A DNA stretch of 64,000 nucleotides. Source: Aeromicrobium massiliense JC14 (lineage in GTDB: Bacteria; Actinomycetota; Actinomycetes; Propionibacteriales; Nocardioidaceae). The stretch's first letter is position 1; every line of letters starts with the position of its first letter. The stretch is from the NCBI RefSeq assembly GCF_000312105.1, contig NZ_HE978636.1:146093-210092 (forward strand), written 5' to 3'. Both the position numbers and the translations under genes were made by a program. Of the stretch, positions 59,075 to 64,000 are shown one piece after another. Under the pieces are notes generated by a model. It ran no database searches, was not told the origin of the DNA, and was given only the letters and a program-made list of their open reading frames with translations.

Positions 59075-59473
59075 TCAGACGCGGCGGCGCTTGGGCGGCC
59101 GGCATCCGTTGTGCGGGCTGGGGGTGACGTCGGAGATGGTGCCGACCTCGAGGCCAGCGCCACCGAGCGAACGGATCGCGGTCTCGCGGCCCGAACCCGG
59201 GCCCTTCACGAAGACGTCGACCTTCTTCATCCCGTGCTCCATCGCCTGACGGGCGGCGGCCTCGGCAGCCATGCCCGCGGCGAACGGAGTGGACTTGCGC
59301 GAGCCCTTGAAGCCGACGGTTCCGCCGGAGGCCCAGGCGATGACCGCACCCGAGGGGTCGGTGATCGTCACGTGCGTGTTGTTGAACGTGCTCTTGATGT
59401 GGGCCTCGCCCTGAGCGACGTTCTTCTTCTCCTTGCGGCGCACCTTCTTGGCGCCAGACGTCTTAGGAGGCAT
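59075..59473 (-). CDS. rpsK: 30S ribosomal protein S11
   Basis: 132 residues. [30 protein letters not shown] and the C-terminal [20 protein letters not shown] are diagnostic. It starts five bases after the rpsM stop. Confidence 0.98.
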   Translation of the reverse strand: MPPKTSGAKKVRRKEKKNVAQGEAHIKSTFNNTHVTITDPSGAVIAWASGGTVGFKGSRKSTPFAAGMAAEAAARQAMEHGMKKVDVFVKGPGSGRETAIRSLGGAGLEVGTISDVTPSPHNGCRPPKRRRV

Positions 59474-59478
59474 CTAGA

Positions 59479-59847
59479 TCACTTCTTCTTTCCGGCGACG
59501 GTCTTCTTCGGACCCTTGCGCGTGCGCGCGTTGGTCTTGGTGCGCTGGCCGCGGACCGGCAGGCCGACGCGGTGGCGGCGGCCCTGGTAGGAGCCGATCT
59601 CCATCTTGCGACGGATGTCCGCGGTGACCTCACGACGCAGGTCGCCCTCGACCTGGTAGTTCGCATCGATGTGGTCACGCAGCGCGACGAGGTCGTCGTC
59701 GGTGAGCTCGTGGACCCGCTTGGACGGGTCGACGCCCGTCGCGGTGAGGGTCTCGGCGGCACGCGTGCGGCCGATCCCGAAGATGTAGGTGAGTGCGATC
59801 TCGATGCGCTTCTCGCGCGGCAGATCCACACCTTGGAGGCGTGCCAT
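59479..59847 (-). CDS. rpsM: 30S ribosomal protein S13
   Basis: 122 residues. [29 protein letters not shown] at the N-terminus and [26 protein letters not shown] near the basic C-terminus. ATG 59847 gives the standard N-terminus. An unusually long 165-base spacer separates it from rpmJ. Confidence 0.98.
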   Translation of the reverse strand: MARLQGVDLPREKRIEIALTYIFGIGRTRAAETLTATGVDPSKRVHELTDDDLVALRDHIDANYQVEGDLRREVTADIRRKMEIGSYQGRRHRVGLPVRGQRTKTNARTRKGPKKTVAGKKK

Positions 59848-60012
59848 GGAGGCGTTTCCCTTCGTTGCGGCAGAGGTGTCGGCACCTGGTGCGCCCCGAC
59901 TGCCTCCAGGAGACGTGGCTCCTGAGCCGGGCCCCGGCCTCTGCGCCGGGGGTGACGCCGCGCATCGCGCGACGAGCATCCAGATGTTCAGTACTGCTGG
60001 TGAAGAAGCTGC
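59848..60012 (-). other. 165-bp rpmJ-rpsM spacer, possible mRNA leader
   Basis: Other gaps in this operon are 5-55 bases. The spacer contains a GC-rich dyad (GCCGGG and CCCGGC, 59926-59938, one-base centre) flanked by further partly complementary bases, and no open frame that looks coding. It could be an autoregulatory leader for rpsM; no known motif is recognised. Confidence 0.4.
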
Positions 60013-60126
60013 TTAGCCCTGACGCTGCTTGTGGCGCGGGTTCTCGCAGATCACCATGACGCGGCCGTGGCGACGGATCACCTTGCACTTGTCACAGATC
60101 TTCTTCACGCTCGGCTTGACCTTCAT
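60013..60126 (-). CDS. rpmJ: 50S ribosomal protein L36, zinc-ribbon form
   Basis: 37 residues: [19 protein letters not shown], then [18 protein letters not shown]. The three cysteines and the histidine (CxxC...C...H) form the zinc site, so this is the C-plus type, in contrast to the zinc-free S4 in the same operon. Start ATG 60124-60126, stop TAA 60013-60015. Confidence 0.97.
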   Translation of the reverse strand: MKVKPSVKKICDKCKVIRRHGRVMVICENPRHKQRQG

Positions 60127-60159
60127 CGAGCTCTCTCTTCGAAGACTGAACGTGAGTGT

Positions 60160-60381
60160 TTACTTGTAGCGGTAGACGATGCGTCCGCGGCTGAGGTCGT
60201 ACGGGGACAGCTCCACGACCACACGGTCCTCGGGGAGGATGCGGATGTAGTGCTGCCGCATCTTGCCGCTGATGTGCGCGAGGACCTTGTGCCCGTTGGC
60301 GAGCTCGACGCGGAACATCGCGTTGGGCAGCGCCTCGACAACAGCGCCTTCCATCTCGATGACGCCTTCTTTTTTCGCCAT
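60160..60381 (-). CDS. infA: Translation initiation factor IF-1
   Basis: 73 residues. [72 protein letters not shown] pattern, an S1-type OB fold, is complete (seen in pieces [20 protein letters not shown] and [20 protein letters not shown]). Ribosome site GAAGAAGAGG precedes the ATG. First gene of the operon. Confidence 0.98.
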   Translation of the reverse strand: MAKKEGVIEMEGAVVEALPNAMFRVELANGHKVLAHISGKMRQHYIRILPEDRVVVELSPYDLSRGRIVYRYK

Positions 60382-60493
60382 GACCTCTTCTTCGGTTGCC
60401 GGTTGCTACCTGTCGACCCAGCCCGCGCGTCATCCCTCCGCTGACGCGGAGCCCGAGGGCATGGGGTGGCGTGCCTGCAAAGGCCGACAGGTC

Positions 60494-60523
60494 AGTGTAG
60501 TCAGGAACGCCGTCCCGAGCCAA
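60494..60523 (-). promoter_or_regulatory. infA operon promoter
   Basis: Minus strand TTGGCT (60518-60523) and TACACT (60494-60499) with an 18-base spacer. The leader of about 105 bases contains a small stem pairing 60427-60432 with 60442-60447. Confidence 0.65.
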
Positions 60524-60534
60524 ATCAGGTGGTC

Positions 60535-60584
60535 GGGACGGGGCCGCGCACGAACCGGCCCCGTCCTGGAGGGAACGGGGCCGG
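60535..60584 (-). terminator. Overlapping hairpins after the fasciclin lipoprotein gene
   Basis: Two mutually exclusive stems share 60555-60566: 60536-60546 with 60556-60566, and 60555-60564 with 60575-60584. They lie just downstream of the stop at 60598 and upstream of the infA promoter. Confidence 0.6.
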
Positions 60585-60597
60585 CTCGCGCTCGGGC

Positions 60598-61272
60598 TCA
60601 CATGGGGGGCATGAGCACCGAGTCGACCAGGTAGACCGTGGCGTTCTGGGTCATGACGCCGCCACAGACGACGTTGGCCTTGTCGGCACCGACGGTCAGC
60701 GCGTCGGCCTCGCCCTCGACCGTGACCTCCGCGCCGTTGGCGGTCTTGTGGGTGCCCGCGACGTCGGCGGGAGCCAGGCGGCCCGGGACGACGTGGTAGG
60801 TCAGGATCGACTCGAGCGTCTTGGCGCCCTCGGGCGTCTTCAGCGTCTCGAGCGTCTTGGCGTCGATCTTGGCGAACGCGTCGTCGGTCGGCGCGAACAC
60901 GGTGAACTCGCCACCGTTGAGCGTGTCGACGAGGTTCACGTCGGGGTTGAGCTGGCCGTTCACCGCGGCGGTGAGGGTCTTGAGCAGCGGGTTGTTGCTG
61001 GCCGCGGTGGTGACCGGGTCCATGGCCATGCCCTCGACCGAGCCGGCACCGTCCGGCACCTGCTCGGCGTAGTCGGCGCAGCCGGCGCCGACGAGGTCGG
61101 CGGCCGGGTCCATGCCCTCGGACTCGGTCATCTCCTCCGACGGCGTGGCCGACGAGGACGAGCTGCTCGAGGCGTCGGAGTCGTCCGAGCCGCAGGCCGC
61201 GGTGAGCAGACCCAGCGAGCTGACCAGGGCGACCCCGGCGACGACGTTCTTGAGGCGGGTGGTGGTGCGCAT
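60598..61272 (-). CDS. Fasciclin-domain lipoprotein (MPT70/MPT83-like)
   Basis: 224 residues. Lipoprotein signal with [20 protein letters not shown] (lipid Cys at about 27), a Ser-rich linker, then one FAS1 domain: [48 protein letters not shown] and the C-terminal [14 protein letters not shown]. Surface-attached FAS1 proteins mediate adhesion or ligand binding. It lies 50 bases downstream of a membrane molybdoenzyme gene on the same strand and may be cotranscribed. Confidence 0.92.
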   Translation of the reverse strand: MRTTTRLKNVVAGVALVSSLGLLTAACGSDDSDASSSSSSSATPSEEMTESEGMDPAADLVGAGCADYAEQVPDGAGSVEGMAMDPVTTAASNNPLLKTLTAAVNGQLNPDVNLVDTLNGGEFTVFAPTDDAFAKIDAKTLETLKTPEGAKTLESILTYHVVPGRLAPADVAGTHKTANGAEVTVEGEADALTVGADKANVVCGGVMTQNATVYLVDSVLMPPM

Positions 61273-61322
61273 GATGCGTTCCTCTCGTGGTGACTTGGCT
61301 GGTTCGTGCTGCCCCGGGTCGT

Positions 61323-62888
61323 TCACTCCACGGTGAACCGGACGCTGTGCCGGCCGGTGGAGCCGTTCGGGCGGGGTGGGACCCGATCGGAGGTCTGGGT
61401 GTTGCCGTCCGCGTCGGTGGTGCGGACGGAGATCGTGTGGGCGCCGGGCGTCGCGTCGGTCCAGCGCCAGGACCACTGCCGCCAGGTGTCGACGGTGTCC
61501 TGGGGGGCGAGCCGCGCCCGCTGCCACGGGCCGTCGTCGACGCTCACCTCGACGGTGGCGATGCCGACGCCCTGGGCCCAGGCCACGCCGCCGGCGACGA
61601 CGCGGTCGCGCGGCACCTGCTCGAAGGCGCGGGGGACGTCGACGCGGGAGGAGAGCTTGATCGGCGCCTGCTCGTCCCAGTCGCGCTCGGTCCAGTAGGC
61701 GGTGAAGTCGGCGAAGCGGGTGACCTCGATGTCGACCAGCCACTTCGTCGCCGACACGTAGCCGTACAGGCCGGGGACGACCATGCGGGCGGGGAAGCCG
61801 TGCTCCAGCGGGAGCGGCTCGCCGTTCATCCCGACCGCGACGAGGGCGTCGCGTCCGTCGGTCACGGCGTCCAGCGGGGTGCCGATGACCATGCCGTCGG
61901 CGCTGGTCGACTTGAGCGCGTCCGCCCCGCTCTTGACGCCGGCCTGCTCCAGCAGGTCCGCCAGCGGCACGCCGATCCAGGTGGCGTTGCCGACGTACGG
62001 GCCGCCGACCTCGTTGGAGACGCAGGTGAGCGTGATGCGGCGCTCGACCAGGCGCTGCGACAGCAGGTCGGCGAAGTCCAGGTCGAGCTCGTTCTCCACC
62101 TCGCCGTGGATGCGCAGCCGCCAGGTGTCGGCCGGCACGTCCGGCACGGTCAGCGCGGTGTCGACGCGGTAGAAGTCGCGGTTCGGGGTCAGGTAGGGGC
62201 TGATGCCGTCGATCGGGTCCAGACCCGTCGGGAGCGGCCCGGCCGCGTCCGCGGGGCGGGGGATCCTGATGCCGGCGCGGGAGGCGGCGGCCCGCGCTCC
62301 CCCGGCGACCCGGGTGAGCACGCCGCCCAGCACGCCGACCGCGGCGGTGCCCATGACGGTCAGCACGAACGCGCGTCGGTCGAACCCGGAGCGGACGTCG
62401 TCGTCGCGGCGCGAGGCCGGGACCCGCGCGGCGGCGGCCAGGGGCGCGGTGCGGCGCAGCAGGAGGTGGAGCGAGACCGCGGCGACCACCAGGGTCGTGA
62501 CGGGGGCGAGCAGCGTCAGCGCCCGGGACGCCGCGGTCGTGCCGTCGGTCAGCGTGGCGAGGACGGCCAGCAGGCCGACCGTCACGACGATGCCGAGCGC
62601 GACGCGCCGGTGACGCAGGCCGATGACGCCGGCGGCGGCCGCGACGAGCGCCAGGACGACCGAGGCGCCGGCCAGAAGCACCGTCTTGTCGTTCTCGCCG
62701 AACGTGCGGATCGCGTAGTCCTTGAGCGGTCCGGGGGTGCGCTCGATCACCGCGTTCCCGACGGCGACCAGCGGCGACGGCCCGTTGGTCAGCGCGGCGA
62801 CGCCGGTGCCCGCCAGGACGCCGGCACCGGCCGCGAGCACCCCGAGGGCGGCGGCGACGGCGGAGAGCCGGACGGTGGTGGCGTTCAT
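61323..62888 (-). CDS. Membrane-anchored sulfite-oxidase-fold molybdopterin oxidoreductase
   Basis: 521 residues. About four to five membrane helices occupy the first 200 residues. The catalytic domain contains [17 protein letters not shown] [22 protein letters not shown], the molybdenum cysteine in [20 protein letters not shown], and [23 protein letters not shown]-terminal Mo-co dimerisation domain follows ([21 protein letters not shown]). The active site faces outward if topology is as expected. The substrate is uncertain; sulfite or S/N-oxides are possible. A fasciclin lipoprotein gene follows. Confidence 0.9.
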   Translation of the reverse strand: MNATTVRLSAVAAALGVLAAGAGVLAGTGVAALTNGPSPLVAVGNAVIERTPGPLKDYAIRTFGENDKTVLLAGASVVLALVAAAAGVIGLRHRRVALGIVVTVGLLAVLATLTDGTTAASRALTLLAPVTTLVVAAVSLHLLLRRTAPLAAAARVPASRRDDDVRSGFDRRAFVLTVMGTAAVGVLGGVLTRVAGGARAAASRAGIRIPRPADAAGPLPTGLDPIDGISPYLTPNRDFYRVDTALTVPDVPADTWRLRIHGEVENELDLDFADLLSQRLVERRITLTCVSNEVGGPYVGNATWIGVPLADLLEQAGVKSGADALKSTSADGMVIGTPLDAVTDGRDALVAVGMNGEPLPLEHGFPARMVVPGLYGYVSATKWLVDIEVTRFADFTAYWTERDWDEQAPIKLSSRVDVPRAFEQVPRDRVVAGGVAWAQGVGIATVEVSVDDGPWQRARLAPQDTVDTWRQWSWRWTDATPGAHTISVRTTDADGNTQTSDRVPPRPNGSTGRHSVRFTVE

Positions 62889-62966
62889 GCCCCTGATTCG
62901 GGGCGGTGGTCGGGCCGGATGGGTCGGTGGCGGAAAAACTTCTGCAGAACTTGTGCAGGTGGGTCC

Positions 62967-63932
62967 TCAGCGCCCGGCCGCGCGGGCGTACCGCGCGCCG
63001 AGGAGGGCGAACGCGTCCCGCAGCTCGGCGGGACCCACGACCTCGAGCTCGGCGTCGAAGCGGCCGAGCGAGGCGGCCAGCGCCGGCCACGACCACGCCC
63101 CCGCCACGAGGCGGCAGCGATCGGGCCCGAGCGGCTCCACGAGCCCGTCGCCCACGAACGGCGCGACCGCGGACACCGGCAGGTGCAGCACGACCTCGCC
63201 CCGGCACGGCCAGTCCTCTCCCGTGCCGCTCCCCCGGAACCGTGCGGTGACGAAGGCCGCGACGTCCCCGCCGGGCACCGTCCGTGGGGTGAAGCGCGGA
63301 CCGTTCGGCGTCCGCAGACGCACCCGGTCGACGCGGAACGTGCGCCAGTCCTCACGGTCCAGGTCCCAGCCGAGCAGGTACCAGCGGCCCGCCCGGGCCA
63401 CGAGGTGGTGCGGCTCGACCCGCCGAGCCGGCCCGGAGACCGGGTCGGCTCCGGGCGGGTCGTGGTCCAGGCGCAACGACTCGCGGTCGCGGATCGCCCC
63501 GGCGATCCGGTCCAGCACCTCGGCGGAGGCATCAGCGTCGGTGCCGACCATTGCCGTGGTGGCCGCCTCCAGGGCGTCCGCCCGGCGCCGCAGCGGCGCA
63601 GGCATGACGTGACGCAGCGTCGCCAGCGCCCGCTGCGCCGCGTCGCGCACCTCGGCGCCGCTCGTGACCGCCGCACCGAGCGCCACGGCGAGCGCGACCG
63701 TCTGCTCCTCGTCCAGCAGCAGCGGCGGGAGCTCCGTGCCGGCCTCCAGCCGGTAGCCGCCCTCGAGTCCCCGGGTCGACCGGACGCGGTAGCCCATCTC
63801 GCGCAGCCGCTCCACGTCGCGACGCACGGTGCGCGGGCTGACGTCGAGCCGCTCGGCGAGCACCGGACCCGGCCAGTCGCGCCGGGCCTGCAGCAGTGAC
63901 AACAGGGCCAGCAGGCGGGCGGACGTCGACAT
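62967..63932 (-). CDS. HTH/WYL-domain transcriptional regulator
   Basis: 321 residues. The N-terminal winged helix (HTH_11/DeoR-like) is [45 protein letters not shown]; the WYL domain lies about 135-230 ([29 protein letters not shown]), followed by a WCX-type tail. WYL domains sense nucleic-acid or small-molecule ligands. GAGGAT lies six bases before the ATG. It lies upstream of the molybdoenzyme gene on the same strand and may control it. Confidence 0.92.
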   Translation of the reverse strand: MSTSARLLALLSLLQARRDWPGPVLAERLDVSPRTVRRDVERLREMGYRVRSTRGLEGGYRLEAGTELPPLLLDEEQTVALAVALGAAVTSGAEVRDAAQRALATLRHVMPAPLRRRADALEAATTAMVGTDADASAEVLDRIAGAIRDRESLRLDHDPPGADPVSGPARRVEPHHLVARAGRWYLLGWDLDREDWRTFRVDRVRLRTPNGPRFTPRTVPGGDVAAFVTARFRGSGTGEDWPCRGEVVLHLPVSAVAPFVGDGLVEPLGPDRCRLVAGAWSWPALAASLGRFDAELEVVGPAELRDAFALLGARYARAAGR

Positions 63933-64000
63933 GCGTCCATCCTCGCCCACCAGCGGACAGAACCTGACCGCATTGACCACCACAGTCGTCCCGAGGCGTC

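Overview
The window is chromosomal DNA of a very GC-rich actinobacterium, most likely Nocardioidaceae (Aeromicrobium/Nocardioides-like). The evidence is strong GC bias at third codon positions, many GTG starts, frequent 4-base ATGA/GTGA overlaps, CIRCE control of groES-groEL, an IdeR/DtxR-type iron box, and a TsaE protein fused to an acetyltransferase domain. From memory of the family, the backbone order from guaA through guaB3/guaB, groEL/groES, tsaD-rimI-tsaB-tsaE, alr, glmS, glmM, rpsI/rplM and truA to rplQ-rpoA-rpsD-rpsK-rpsM-rpmJ-infA matches the Mycobacterium tuberculosis segment around Rv3396c-Rv3462c. Extra lineage-specific genes are inserted between these blocks. I see no tRNA or rRNA gene, CRISPR array, prophage or transposase.

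Layout. 1-13.6 kb: tail of an unidentified gene, a PspC-type envelope-stress cluster (response regulator and PspC histidine kinase facing three PspC/LiaF-like or small membrane proteins), GDPD, gamma-glutamyltransferase, a YchJ-like protein, nhaA behind a structured leader, guaA, an AbiEi-like/nuclease-like gene bracketed by two near-identical palindromes, and a cholesterol-oxidase-like GMC protein. 13.7-24.4 kb: a PAS/GAF/PP2C phosphatase, a VOC protein, a three-subunit molybdenum hydroxylase of PaoABC type, GNAT proteins, a nitrilase-type hydrolase, guaB3 and guaB. 24.4-31 kb: a membrane protein, an MFS exporter, an iron-siderophore binding lipoprotein with an iron box, a SigE-family sigma factor with its membrane partner, and an FprB-like ferredoxin reductase paired with an AurF-like diiron oxygenase.

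31-46 kb: groEL/groES with two CIRCE operators, a divergent methyltransferase, a membrane protein gene bracketed by two copies of a ~100-bp hairpin repeat, the t6A enzymes TsaD/TsaB/TsaE with RimI, a PlsC-like acyltransferase behind a perfect 22-bp palindrome, and an overlapping run (TsaE, hydrolase, Alr, NnrD, AcpS, GlmS) devoted to cell-wall precursors, cofactor repair and carrier-protein activation. 46-56.7 kb: coaA, small unknowns, glmM, rpsI/rplM, citrate synthase, truA and a plus-strand group of small enzymes. 56.8-60.4 kb: the alpha ribosomal operon. 60.5-64 kb: a fasciclin lipoprotein, a membrane-anchored sulfite-oxidase-fold molybdoenzyme and a WYL regulator.

A recurrent theme is a TANNNT-like -10 box placed exactly six bases before the start codon (guaA, guaB, guaB3, ychJ, tsaB, truA and others), as expected for leaderless transcripts. 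The signals least explained by ordinary annotation are the two repeat-bracketed single genes, the structured nhaA leader and the operator-like palindrome in the plsC-type promoter.
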